A stretch of 64,000 nt of DNA from Nocardioides sp. YIM 152315. GTDB taxonomy: Bacteria > Actinomycetota > Actinomycetes > Propionibacteriales > Nocardioidaceae. Location: the NCBI RefSeq assembly GCF_029210375.1, contig NZ_JARGER010000043.1, positions 62,001 through 126,000 of the forward strand, read 5' to 3'. Below the pieces are notes generated by a model. The model did no database searches. It was given only the letters and a program-made list of their open reading frames with translations, and was not told the origin of the DNA. Shown here in pieces: positions 1-7,610 of the stretch. The translations under genes and the position numbers were made by a program. Numbering within the stretch: position 1 is the first letter of the stretch; the number at the start of each line of letters is the position of its first letter.

Positions 1-388
1 GCGGCGTGGCGGGCGCCGAGACCGCGGCGCGCTCGACCCAGCTCGTCGAGTCGGGGATCCACACGTCGGGAGCGTCCTTGCCGGCCCCGACCCGGGCACT
101 GACCAGGGCGGAGGGGACGGCGTCGACGGCGATCTGGTCGCACTGCGCGCGCTCGACGGCCCGCGCGACGACGGGCGCGATCTCGGGCGCGGCCGCCACG
201 GTGATGCTCGGACCCGGGCAGGCGTCGGAGGCGTCCGACGGCTCACCCCCGAGCAGGGCGTACGTGCCACCCGCGCCGACGGCGACCGCGACGACCACGA
301 GCCCGGCGATGAGCGCCGTGCTCCCCCTGCCGCGGGTGCGGACGGCCCGATGGCGCGCACCGTCACCACCTGAGACGTGCGTGCTCAC
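1..388 (-). CDS. Substrate-binding (probably VWA-containing) secreted/membrane-anchored protein, N-terminal part
   Basis: The reading frame starts at a GTG (386-388) preceded by GGAGGAG, and runs off the left edge of the window, so only about 129 residues are visible. A short basic N-terminus is followed by a hydrophobic segment (about residues 25-48, rich in Val/Ala/Gly), which is an uncleaved anchor or signal peptide. Then comes a region that reads like a periplasmic-binding fold, including the motif APDVWIPDSTSWVERA. In Actinobacteria this motif is typical of binding-protein domains fused to a C-terminal von Willebrand factor A domain. The VWA part would lie outside the window and is inferred. 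The codon pattern of this strand is better than that of the opposite open frame (6-392), which I regard as its shadow. Confidence 0.72.
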   Translation of the reverse strand, partial: MSTHVSGGDGARHRAVRTRGRGSTALIAGLVVVAVAVGAGGTYALLGGEPSDASDACPGPSITVAAAPEIAPVVARAVERAQCDQIAVDAVPSALVSARVGAGKDAPDVWIPDSTSWVERAAVSAPATP

Positions 389-500
389 GTGACCTCTCCT
401 CCCCAGAACCCCGGCGGTTCCTTCCACCCCGGCGGGTGAGTCAAACGTCCGGTCTGTACCAGGGGGTCGCGCCGCCGGGACGAATCGCCAGGATTGGGGG

Positions 501-1322
501 TCAGCGGGGCTCGGCCGCGAATCCACCCGGCGTCAGCCCGGTGACCGCGCGGAAGTCGCGGCCGAAGTGGGCCTGGTCGGCGTACCCCAGGTCGGCGGCG
601 ACCCGCGCGAGGTCGGGCCGCCGCACCTCGCGGAGCCGCTCGGCCGCCTCGTGGAGGCGCCGGCGCTGGATCAGCCACTTCGGCGGGAGACCGATCCGCC
701 GGGCCGTCAGGCGCTGGAGGGAGCGCTCGGTGATCGCGAACTTCGCGCAGACCTGGCCCACCCGCCGCACCTCGGGATCGCCCTCGACGTACTCGACGAT
801 CGCGTTGACCAGCAGTCCCTCCTCGTCGACGGGGAGCAACCGGCGCAGCGACTCCTCGACCACCATGACGGCCCGCCGGCGCCGGTCGGGGTCGTGGGGG
901 TCGTCGCCGACCGCCGCGCGGATGCGGCGCACCAGCGCCTCGTCGGGCAGCGGCACCGCGGTGTCGGTCAGCCGCTCGACAGGTCCGCCGGCCAGCGCGA
1001 CACCCGCCGCGGGCTGGAGCATGGTCCCGACCGCCCAGCCGGTGCCGACCAGCTCCTGGGTCGACAGGCCACTGCTCGGGCCGACCAGCAGGGCGTAGTC
1101 GTGCGACACGACGAGGAGGCAGACGGGGTACTGCAGCACCCGCTGGACCGACGCCTGGCCCTCGGGCAGCGACCACACGGGCATCCAGTGGCGGCGTACG
1201 ACGTCGGCGAGCTCGGGCCCCGGCGCGAAGCGGTGGATCGGCGGCGTGTAGCCGCTCGGGTCGAGCAGGTGGGCGCGCTCGGTGGGATCGATCCGGCGGA
1301 CTCCACGCCCTGGCGAGGTCAT
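501..1322 (-). CDS. AraC-family transcriptional regulator
   Basis: The protein has 273 residues if the ATG at 1320-1322 is used (MTSPGRGVRR...); an upstream in-frame start would add ten residues. The N-terminal half is a ligand/effector domain of the kind often found in front of AraC helix-turn-helix domains in Actinobacteria. The C-terminal about 90 residues carry the two helix-turn-helix motifs, ending in DLGYADQAHFGRDFRAVTGL, the conserved second AraC helix region. The gene is divergent from the DinB-like gene at 1373 with only 50 bp between the starts. That spacer holds the palindrome CCGCCGA-CA-TCGGCGG (1343-1358), a plausible operator, so this regulator may control its neighbour. The effector is unknown. 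Confidence 0.88.
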   Translation of the reverse strand: MTSPGRGVRRIDPTERAHLLDPSGYTPPIHRFAPGPELADVVRRHWMPVWSLPEGQASVQRVLQYPVCLLVVSHDYALLVGPSSGLSTQELVGTGWAVGTMLQPAAGVALAGGPVERLTDTAVPLPDEALVRRIRAAVGDDPHDPDRRRRAVMVVEESLRRLLPVDEEGLLVNAIVEYVEGDPEVRRVGQVCAKFAITERSLQRLTARRIGLPPKWLIQRRRLHEAAERLREVRRPDLARVAADLGYADQAHFGRDFRAVTGLTPGGFAAEPR

Positions 1323-1342
1323 GTGTCGGATTCTTTCAAGAG

Positions 1343-1358
1343 CCGCCGACATCGGCGG
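1343..1358. promoter_or_regulatory. Palindrome between divergent AraC regulator and DinB-like gene
   Basis: CCGCCGA and TCGGCGG are separated by CA and form a perfect 7+7 bp dyad in the 50-bp shared promoter region. Its position fits an operator. Binding by the AraC protein is only inferred. Confidence 0.4.
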
Positions 1359-1372
1359 TCGATGCTGGGGGC

Positions 1373-1897
1373 ATGAACTTCTACCTCGACGCCGCCGACC
1401 GCTTCACCGCCACGGTCGACGCCACCACCGACTGGTCCGCTCCCAGCCCCTGCGAGGGCTGGTCCGCCGCCGAGGTCGTCGACCACGTCGTCGACACCGA
1501 GCGCGACTTCCTCTCCCGGTACGACCTCGACCTCGGCGACCGGCCCACCGGGACGCCCGCCGAGGTGTGGGCGCGCCACCTCGCCGTCGTACGCCCCCTC
1601 GCGGCGGACGACGACCTCCGTGCCCGCGAGTTCGACGGCTTCTTCGGCCGCACCACGATCGGCGCCACGCTCGACGACTTCTACGGGTTCGACCTCGTCG
1701 TGCACGGCTGGGACCTCGGCTCGGCGTCCGGGCGACCCACGACCTTCACCGACGCTGACATGGACGCGCTGGAGCAGGCCTTCGTGGGCTTCGGTGACCA
1801 CGCCTACGACGACGGCGTCTTCCGGCAGGCGCTCGACGTCCCGGAGGACGCCGACCGTCAGACGAAGCTGCTCGCCCGGATGGGTCGTCGCGCCTGA
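1373..1897 (+). CDS. TIGR03086-type metal-binding protein (DinB/maleylpyruvate isomerase fold)
   Basis: This 174-residue protein belongs to the mycothiol-dependent isomerase / DinB-like four-helix fold. Visible hallmarks are the N-terminal PSPCEGWSAAEVVDHVVDTE segment, whose His is usually a metal ligand, and the later DLVVHGWDLG motif with a second conserved His. Family members bind a divalent metal. Some are mycothiol S-transferases or isomerases, but most have unknown substrates, so I give no specific reaction. It is divergent from the AraC gene and is probably co-regulated with it. Confidence 0.85.
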   Translation: MNFYLDAADRFTATVDATTDWSAPSPCEGWSAAEVVDHVVDTERDFLSRYDLDLGDRPTGTPAEVWARHLAVVRPLAADDDLRAREFDGFFGRTTIGATLDDFYGFDLVVHGWDLGSASGRPTTFTDADMDALEQAFVGFGDHAYDDGVFRQALDVPEDADRQTKLLARMGRRA

Positions 1898-1903
1898 GCC
1901 GAC

Positions 1904-2680
1904 CTACTTCGGGGGCATCCGGATGCCGCCGTCGACGCGGATCACCTCGGCGTTCATGTAGCTGTTGGTGAGGCACTCGACGACCATGCTGGCCAGCTCG
2001 TCGGGGACGCCGAGGCGCCTGGGGAAGAGCACGCTCTCGCCGAGCTTGGCCTTGAACGCCTCGGCCTGCTCGCCCTCGCCGTAGATCGGGGTGTCGATCA
2101 GGCCGGGGGCGATCGTGTTGAGGCGGATGCCGGAGGCGGCGAGGTCGCGCGCCACCGGGAGGGTCATGCCGACCACGCCGCCCTTGGAGGCGGAGTACGA
2201 CGCCTGCCCGATCTGGCCGTCGAACGCGGCCACCGACGCGAGGTTGCAGATCGCCCCACGGCAGCCGTCGACGTCCGGCTCGTTGCGGCTCATCGCGGTC
2301 GCGGCCAGGCGGGTCATGTCGAAGGTGCCGATGAGGTTGATCGCGATCACCTTGCGGAAGGCGTCGAGGTCGTGGGCGGAGTCGAACTCGCCGTCCCGCC
2401 CGATCGTGCGCTGCGCCCAGCCGATGCCGGCGGAGTTGACGACCGCACGCAGCGGCGCGATCTCGGCGGCGGCGTCGACGGCGGCCTTGATCTGGTCGGT
2501 GTCGGTGACGTCCACCCGGGCGAACACGCCGCCGATCTCGTGGGCGAGCGCCTCGCCCTTGTCGGCCTGCAGGTCGGCGACCACGACCACGGCTCCCTTG
2601 GCGGCGAGCTGGCGGGCGGCCGCGGCACCGATGCCCGACGCGCCGCCCGTGACGATGGCACTTGCTCCGTTGATGTCCAT
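1904..2680 (-). CDS. Short-chain dehydrogenase/reductase (3-hydroxyacyl-CoA dehydrogenase type-2-like)
   Basis: The protein has 258 residues, the usual size of a classical SDR. The nucleotide-binding motif TGGASGIG is near residue 11, and an acidic residue after the second strand (VVVADLQ) suggests NAD preference. The NSAGIG motif and the catalytic Ser-Tyr-Lys set (NLASVAA ... YSASK) are all present. The overall sequence, including the long insertion before the catalytic Ser, resembles the HSD17B10/fadB2-like 3-hydroxyacyl-CoA dehydrogenases of Actinobacteria, so a role in beta-oxidation is likely but not proven. It lies downstream of dapF on the same strand, separated by a large hairpin (2735-2791), so it is probably a separate transcription unit. 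Confidence 0.85.
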   Translation of the reverse strand: MDINGASAIVTGGASGIGAAAARQLAAKGAVVVVADLQADKGEALAHEIGGVFARVDVTDTDQIKAAVDAAAEIAPLRAVVNSAGIGWAQRTIGRDGEFDSAHDLDAFRKVIAINLIGTFDMTRLAATAMSRNEPDVDGCRGAICNLASVAAFDGQIGQASYSASKGGVVGMTLPVARDLAASGIRLNTIAPGLIDTPIYGEGEQAEAFKAKLGESVLFPRRLGVPDELASMVVECLTNSYMNAEVIRVDGGIRMPPK

Positions 2681-2734
2681 GGCCCCGGAGCATAGCGACC
2701 GTCACAGTGGGACTGTCATGGTGCCGGTTGTCGC

Positions 2735-2791
2735 CGAGACCCGTCAGATGGCTGTGCCCGGGGTCCGGCGAGAGCCGTCTGACGGGTCTCG
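2735..2791. terminator. Long hairpin between dapF and the SDR gene
   Basis: A perfect 14-bp inverted repeat (CGAGACCCGTCAGA at 2735-2748 and its complement at 2778-2791) continues inward through one G-T pair and a further GGCT/AGCC match. This gives a stem of about 19 bp with a 19-nt loop. It lies 16 bp after the dapF stop on the minus strand, which suits a terminator. There is no U-tract, as is common in Actinobacteria. Confidence 0.6.
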
Positions 2792-2806
2792 ACGGTCTCT
2801 GCGCAG

Positions 2807-3616
2807 TCAGAGCGAGGTGGTCCCCCGGGCGACGATCACGGCCGGGCCGGTCATCAGGATCCGGTCGTCCGCGGTCCACGTGATCGTGAGCGTGCCGCCG
2901 GGCAGGTCGACCCGGTAGGCGCCGGAACGCTCGTTGCCGTCGGCGACCGCCGCGGCCACCATCGCCGCGCAGGCACCGGTGCCGCACGACCGGGTCTCCC
3001 CCGAACCGCGCTCGTGCACCCGCATGGCGACGTGCCGCTCGCCACGGCGTACGACGAACTCCACGTTGACGCCGTGCGGGTACGTCGCGGCGTCGTGCTC
3101 GGGCGGGTCGAGCAGTCGGCCGGCGTCGTCGAGGGAGTCGACGAACGCGACCGCGTGCGGGTTGCCCATGTCGACGTGCCGGGCGGCCCAGCTGTGGCCG
3201 GGGACGCCGACCTTCGACTCGCCGAGCACCCGCGGCGAGCCCATGTCGGCGGTGATCTCGTCGCCGTCGACCGTCATCGCCTTCACGCCGTCGCGGGTCT
3301 CGACCGGGATCGGCCGGGCGGGGTCGGCAAGCCCCTCGTCCACGAGGTAGCGCGCGAAGACCCGGATGCCGTTGCCGCACATCTCCGAGACCGAGCCGTC
3401 GGAGTTGCGGTAGTCCATGAACCAGCCGCCCCCACGGCGTACGACGCGCAGCACGCCGTCGCCGCCGATGCCGGCGCGACGGTCGCACAGCGCGCGGACC
3501 CGCGCTGCCATCTGCTGGGGGGACCGGTCGCCGTGGACGGCGCCGTCGAGGTCGGGCAGCAGCACGAAGTCGTTCTCGGTGCCGTGGCCCTTGAGGAAGG
3601 GGTAGGGCTCAGGCAT
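2807..3616 (-). CDS. dapF: Diaminopimelate epimerase
   Basis: The 269-residue protein interconverts LL- and meso-diaminopimelate, supplying meso-DAP for lysine and peptidoglycan. Both catalytic cysteines are visible: MCGNGIRVFARYL in the first half and SCGTGACAAMVAA in the second. The N-terminus (FLKGHGTENDFVLLPD) is the usual DapF start. Its ATG overlaps the stop of the upstream PPOX gene by 8 bp, so the two are translationally coupled. In many Actinobacteria dapF follows miaA directly; here four accessory genes have come between them, while all remain on one strand. Confidence 0.97.
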   Translation of the reverse strand: MPEPYPFLKGHGTENDFVLLPDLDGAVHGDRSPQQMAARVRALCDRRAGIGGDGVLRVVRRGGGWFMDYRNSDGSVSEMCGNGIRVFARYLVDEGLADPARPIPVETRDGVKAMTVDGDEITADMGSPRVLGESKVGVPGHSWAARHVDMGNPHAVAFVDSLDDAGRLLDPPEHDAATYPHGVNVEFVVRRGERHVAMRVHERGSGETRSCGTGACAAMVAAAVADGNERSGAYRVDLPGGTLTITWTADDRILMTGPAVIVARGTTSL

Positions 3617-4253
3617 ACATCCCCCGCGAGTAGTTGTCCGGGTCGTAGTACTCGTCGAGCTGCTCGACGGTCATCCCGGACGGCTCGACGTCGTGCGCGA
3701 TGACCGCCCGCCGCGGCACGGTGGCCTCGGGGTCCCAGGTCTCCGGCCTCCACAGACCCGACCGCAGGAACGCCTTCGCGCAGTGGAAGAAGATGTCGTC
3801 GATCTCGACGACGACCGCCAGCAGCGGCCGGTGGCCCTTGACGACCATCTCGTCGAAGAACGGCGCGTCGCTGACGAGCCGGGCGCGGCCGTTGATCCGC
3901 AGGGTGTCGCCGCGGCCGGGGATGAGGAAGTTCAGCCCGACGTGGGGGTTGGCGAGGATGTTGCGGTAGCCGTCGGCGCGCTTGTTGCCGGGCCGCTCCG
4001 CGATCGCGATCGTCGTGTCGTCGATGACGTGGACCAGCTGCCCGGCCGGGTCGCCCTTCGGCGAGGCGTCGCACGAGCCGTCGGCACCCGCGGTGGCCAG
4101 CACGCAGAACGGCGTGGCCGCGAGCCAGGCGCGGTCGACGTCGAGCAGCGCGGGCCGCCCCTTGTCGCGGGCCCGCTGGTGGGGCTCGCCCAGCAGGGCG
4201 ACGAGGTCGTCGACGGACCCGATCTCGGTCCAGGGGGCGGTGTCGGTCGGCAC
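3609..4253 (-). CDS. MSMEG_1061-like FMN-dependent PPOX-type flavoprotein
   Basis: Starting at the GTG at 4251-4253 (VPTDTAPWTEIGS...) gives 214 residues. The split-barrel pyridoxamine-phosphate-oxidase-like fold is indicated by ATPFCVLATAGADGSCDASPKGD, IAERPGNKRADGYRNILANPHVGLNFLIPG and the C-terminal FHCAKAFLRSGLWRPETW. The last is a hallmark of the actinobacterial subgroup named after MSMEG_1061. Such proteins bind FMN or a related flavin, and the substrate is unknown. The 3' end overlaps the dapF start, and the start lies about 40 bp after the gamma-glutamyltransferase stop, so the whole row may be one transcript. A longer open frame upstream is less likely to be translated. Confidence 0.85.
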   Translation of the reverse strand: MPTDTAPWTEIGSVDDLVALLGEPHQRARDKGRPALLDVDRAWLAATPFCVLATAGADGSCDASPKGDPAGQLVHVIDDTTIAIAERPGNKRADGYRNILANPHVGLNFLIPGRGDTLRINGRARLVSDAPFFDEMVVKGHRPLLAVVVEIDDIFFHCAKAFLRSGLWRPETWDPEATVPRRAVIAHDVEPSGMTVEQLDEYYDPDNYSRGMYA

Positions 4254-4293
4254 CGGTCCACCGTACTGCCGGCGCCACCGCGCCCGCGTCGCC

Positions 4294-6123
4294 CTATCGC
4301 GGTGTGACCACCCGCGCCGAGCCGCCACCTCGCCGAGACGGCTCGGCGGCGGAGGTGAGCAGGCCGCCGGGTCCGATCTCGATGCCGGTCGCGGCGCCGA
4401 TCTCCTGGGTGCCGGTGAAGATGTCCTCGTACGCCTCGACGTCGTGGCCGAGCAGGCCCAGCTGCGCGCCGTACTGCTGCAGGAACGCCGGCTCGGCCAG
4501 GTCGGTCGCGGTGTTGCGCTGGGTCGCCCGCGGCGCCGCGATGGCGTCGGGCAGCGTCATGCCGAGGTCGAGCCGGTTGAGCAGGATCTGCAGCACCGTG
4601 GTGATGATCGTCGACCCGCCGGGTGAGCCGACCGCGAGCATCGGCTCGCCGCCGCTCAGCACGATCGTCGGCGACATCGAGGAGCGCGGTCGCTTGCGCG
4701 GCTCGATCCGGTTGGGGTCGTGGCGGTCGTACTCCGCGGAGAAGTCGGTGAGCTCGTTGTTGAGCAGGAAGCCCCGGTCGGGCACGACGATGCCGGAGCC
4801 GCCGGTCTGCTCGATCGTCAGCGTGTACTCGACGACGTTGCCCCACTTGTCGACGACGGTGAGGTTGGTGGTCTCGGTGTTCTCCGTGTCCGGAGCGGAG
4901 GAGGCGGTGCCCAGCGGGCCCGGGCAGGCGCCGTCGTACGACGTGACGTCGCCGGGCTCGACCGGCTTGGTCATCGTGGAGGCGGGGTTGACCAGGCACC
5001 CGCGCTCGGCGGCGTAGGTGTCGGAGAGCAGGTCGGACAGCGGCACGTCGACCTGCGCGGGGTCGCCGACGTAGGCGCCGCGATCGGCGAAGGCCAGCGC
5101 ACTGGCCTCGAGGTAGAGGTGCAGGGCCTGGGCACGCGGCATCGTCGCGAGGTCCCAGCGCTCGAGGATGTTGAGCGCCTCGCCGACCGTGGAGCCGCCG
5201 GACGACGACGGCGCCATGCCGTAGACGTCGAGGCCGCGGTAGCCGACGTGGGTCGGCCTGCGGTTGATCACGTGGTAGCGCTTCAGGTCGCGGGCGACCA
5301 TGTAGCCCTTGGGCACCGGGAGCTTGCGCTTGCGGACCGTCGGGGGCTGCAGCACGGCGCCCGCGACCTCGTCGGCGAGCGGGCCCTCGTAGAAGGTGCG
5401 CCAGCCGTCGCGCGCGATCATCCGGTAGGTCGCGGCGAGGTCGGGATTGCGGAACCTGCTGCCGACGCGCGGCGCGTGCCCGCCGCGCAGGAAGAGCTGC
5501 TTGGTGGGCACGAAGGTGCGGAACCGCAGGCGGTTCTGCCGGACCTGGCTGCGGAAGGTCTTGTCGACCACGAAGCCCTTCTTCGCCAGCCGGGTGGCCG
5601 GGCGCAGGGACTCCGCCAGCGACCGGGTGCCCCAGCGCTTCAGCGCGCGCTGCCAGGTCGCGAGCGTGCCCGGCACTCCGACGGAGACGCCGCTGGTCAC
5701 CAGCTCCGGGGAGAAGTTCCACGGCTCGTCGGTCTTCGGGTTGATGAACGCGTCGTGGGGCATCGCGGCGGGTGCGGTCTCGCGCCCGTCGATGGTGCGC
5801 ACCTTGCCGGACTTCGCCGAGTAGTGCACGAAGTATCCGCCGCCTCCGATGCCGGAGCTGAACGGCTCGGTCACGCCGAGGGCGGCGGCGGTGGCGATCG
5901 CGGCGTCCGTGGCGTTGCCGCCGTGTCGCAGCACGCGCAGCCCGATCCGGGTGGCGTAGGGGTCCACCGAGGAGACGGCGCCACCGGTGCCGACCGCCGT
6001 CGCCTGCTTCGCAGGCTGCGGAGCCCTGCCCTTGCCGGGTGTGCCGGCCGACGCCTCGCCGCTGAGCGCGACCGTGAGTGTCGCGGCGAGGGACAGGGCC
6101 GCGAGGGCGGCGATCGAGCGCAT
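4294..6123 (-). CDS. ggt: Gamma-glutamyltransferase (secreted Ntn hydrolase)
   Basis: The 609-residue precursor begins with a signal peptide (residues 1 to about 26, ending SGEASAG). The enzyme cleaves gamma-glutamyl bonds such as those of glutathione and gamma-glutamyl peptides, and it matures by autocleavage. The catalytic nucleophile is Thr418 in TTNLTVVDKWGN, equivalent to the TTHYSVVDKDGN site of the E. coli enzyme. The lid-region residues are present (EQTGGSGIVVPDRGFLLNNELTDFS), as are the PRSSMSPTIV and GSPGG motifs of the small subunit. Actinobacteria use mycothiol rather than glutathione, so the natural substrates may be peptides or polyglutamate. The ATG is preceded by a GGGAGG-type ribosome site. 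Confidence 0.95.
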   Translation of the reverse strand: MRSIAALAALSLAATLTVALSGEASAGTPGKGRAPQPAKQATAVGTGGAVSSVDPYATRIGLRVLRHGGNATDAAIATAAALGVTEPFSSGIGGGGYFVHYSAKSGKVRTIDGRETAPAAMPHDAFINPKTDEPWNFSPELVTSGVSVGVPGTLATWQRALKRWGTRSLAESLRPATRLAKKGFVVDKTFRSQVRQNRLRFRTFVPTKQLFLRGGHAPRVGSRFRNPDLAATYRMIARDGWRTFYEGPLADEVAGAVLQPPTVRKRKLPVPKGYMVARDLKRYHVINRRPTHVGYRGLDVYGMAPSSSGGSTVGEALNILERWDLATMPRAQALHLYLEASALAFADRGAYVGDPAQVDVPLSDLLSDTYAAERGCLVNPASTMTKPVEPGDVTSYDGACPGPLGTASSAPDTENTETTNLTVVDKWGNVVEYTLTIEQTGGSGIVVPDRGFLLNNELTDFSAEYDRHDPNRIEPRKRPRSSMSPTIVLSGGEPMLAVGSPGGSTIITTVLQILLNRLDLGMTLPDAIAAPRATQRNTATDLAEPAFLQQYGAQLGLLGHDVEAYEDIFTGTQEIGAATGIEIGPGGLLTSAAEPSRRGGGSARVVTPR

Positions 6124-6168
6124 GCGAGGACCTCCCGGGAGTGGCTTCTCCTCCCCCTGCCCGGGTGG

Positions 6169-6705
6169 CTACCCGTCCAAACGCGCTCCCACGACCCGGT
6201 AGCGGGCACACAGGAACGCCTGGTTTCGAGCGACCTCGAGCAGCTCCAGGTCGAAGGGCCTGGTGAAGAGCGGCCGCCCGGCGCCGAGCAGCACGGGCGC
6301 GACGTACACGATGACCTCGTCGAGGAGGCCCGCGGCGGCGAACTGGGCGGCGAGGTCGCCGCCGCCCACCACCCAGAGGTCCTTGCCGCCTGCGGCCTCG
6401 GTCATCGCGGCGTGCACCTCCGTGACCGGAGCCGAGGTGAGGCGGACGCTGTCGGCGACCGGCGCCAGGTCGCGGTGGGTGAACACCCACGCCGGCAGCT
6501 CGTAGGGCCAGGCGCCGTCCTCGTGGGCAAGCACCCATTCGTAGGTCGTGGCGCCCATCGCGATCGCGCCGATGTCCTCGATGAACTCCCCGTAGTTGAG
6601 GGGGCCGTCGTCGTCGTTCGGCTGACTGAGCAGCCAGTCCAGGGAGTCGTGCTCGTCGGCGAGGAACCCGTCGAGCGTCGTGGCGGTGTAGTAGGTGGTC
6701 CTCAC
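6169..6705 (-). CDS. Dihydrofolate-reductase-family protein (RibD C-terminal-like)
   Basis: This 178-residue protein starts at a GTG (6703-6705) that overlaps the upstream stop as GTGA. It has the RibD C-terminal/DHFR-like fold: TATTLDGFLADEHDSLDWL at the start, AIAMGATTYEWVL, WVFTHRDL, and the nucleotide-binding stretch KDLWVVGGGDLAAQFAAAGLLDEVIVYVAPVLLGAGRPLF. Members are NADPH-dependent reductases of unknown substrate, and true folate or riboflavin function is unlikely. It is the third gene of a coupled run miaA, AraC-DinB, reductase. Confidence 0.86.
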   Translation of the reverse strand: MRTTYYTATTLDGFLADEHDSLDWLLSQPNDDDGPLNYGEFIEDIGAIAMGATTYEWVLAHEDGAWPYELPAWVFTHRDLAPVADSVRLTSAPVTEVHAAMTEAAGGKDLWVVGGGDLAAQFAAAGLLDEVIVYVAPVLLGAGRPLFTRPFDLELLEVARNQAFLCARYRVVGARLDG

Positions 6706-7610
6706 GCGGTGTCCGATCGTCGTCGCAGCCAGTTGATGGGGTCGCCCTCGTCGGCCTCGACTCCGTGCTCGCGCAGCATGGCGCGCACGCCGAGCCGGCG
6801 GTGGGCGGAGTAGGTGAGCACGTGGGCGACGATGCTGCCGAGCACGAAGCTCTCCGGCGGATCGCAGAGCGCGTCGACGATCCGGTCGTCCCACGCCTCC
6901 CGGCGTTCGATGTCGCGCACCATCTCGAGCCAGCGCGCCGCGACGTCGTCGTGGCGCCGCAGCAGCGACCCGACGTCGTCGGACCGCCCGCCGGGGAAGT
7001 CCTCGCCCACGATCGCCGCCACCCACACCTCTTTGGTGTCCACCTGGCTGGTGAGCACGGCGGCGACCGACGCTTCCTCGCCCTCCCAGCTGTGCACGCG
7101 GCTGCCGGCCCGCAGCTCGGCGCGGTAGGCGTCGTCGTCCAGCTGCTTGGCCAGCACGATCAGGTCGCGGGTGTCGTCGAGGTCGTGGTGGATCATCAGG
7201 TCCAGCGGCTGGGCCATGGTGCGCTCCCCGGTGTGCACCCACAGCGACGTGGGCGGGTGGAAGTGGATGCCGTTGGGCGCCGGCAGCCAGTGGCCGCCGC
7301 CGACCCGGTGGCTCGGCGCGTGTCCGTGGGCGCGCGCGAACGCCCGGGCGAAGCCCTCGACGGACTCGTAGCCGGCCGCGAACGCCGCGTCGGTCACCGT
7401 CGCGCCGTGCCGCAGCTGCCACGCGGCGCGCTCGAGCATCACCCGCCGGCGCATCGCCACCGGCGGCTCGCCGGCGCCCGCCGAGAGCTGTCGGGTGAAG
7501 TGGTACGGCGACGAGAACGCCCCGCGCGCCATCTCGTCTAGGCTTCGGTGCTCCTCGTCGAGCACCGCGTCGAGCAGCTCGCGAAGGCGGTCGCGCCCGG
7601 TCTCGGTCAT
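6702..7610 (-). CDS. AraC helix-turn-helix fused to a DinB-like domain
   Basis: The start chosen is the ATG at 7608-7610, which overlaps the miaA stop as ATGA, giving 302 residues. Residues 1 to about 105 form an AraC DNA-binding region (LDEMARGAFSSPYHFTRQL for the first helix-turn-helix, AFAAGYESVEGFARAFARAHG for the second). The rest is a DinB-like four-helix domain (MIHHDLDDTRDLIVLAKQL ... GSIVAHVLTYSAHRRLGVR) with conserved His residues that could bind a metal. The order is unusual: the DNA-binding half comes first and replaces the usual sugar or drug sensor with an enzyme-like fold. It may sense a thiol or metal ligand, but this is a guess. Confidence 0.85.
   Translation of the reverse strand: MTETGRDRLRELLDAVLDEEHRSLDEMARGAFSSPYHFTRQLSAGAGEPPVAMRRRVMLERAAWQLRHGATVTDAAFAAGYESVEGFARAFARAHGHAPSHRVGGGHWLPAPNGIHFHPPTSLWVHTGERTMAQPLDLMIHHDLDDTRDLIVLAKQLDDDAYRAELRAGSRVHSWEGEEASVAAVLTSQVDTKEVWVAAIVGEDFPGGRSDDVGSLLRRHDDVAARWLEMVRDIERREAWDDRIVDALCDPPESFVLGSIVAHVLTYSAHRRLGVRAMLREHGVEADEGDPINWLRRRSDTA

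Noticed and set aside
6..392. Plus-strand open frame of 128 residues at the left edge
   Set aside because: The minus strand has a ribosome site, a signal/anchor helix and a recognised motif (APDVWIPDS). The plus frame is low in complexity and reads as its antisense.
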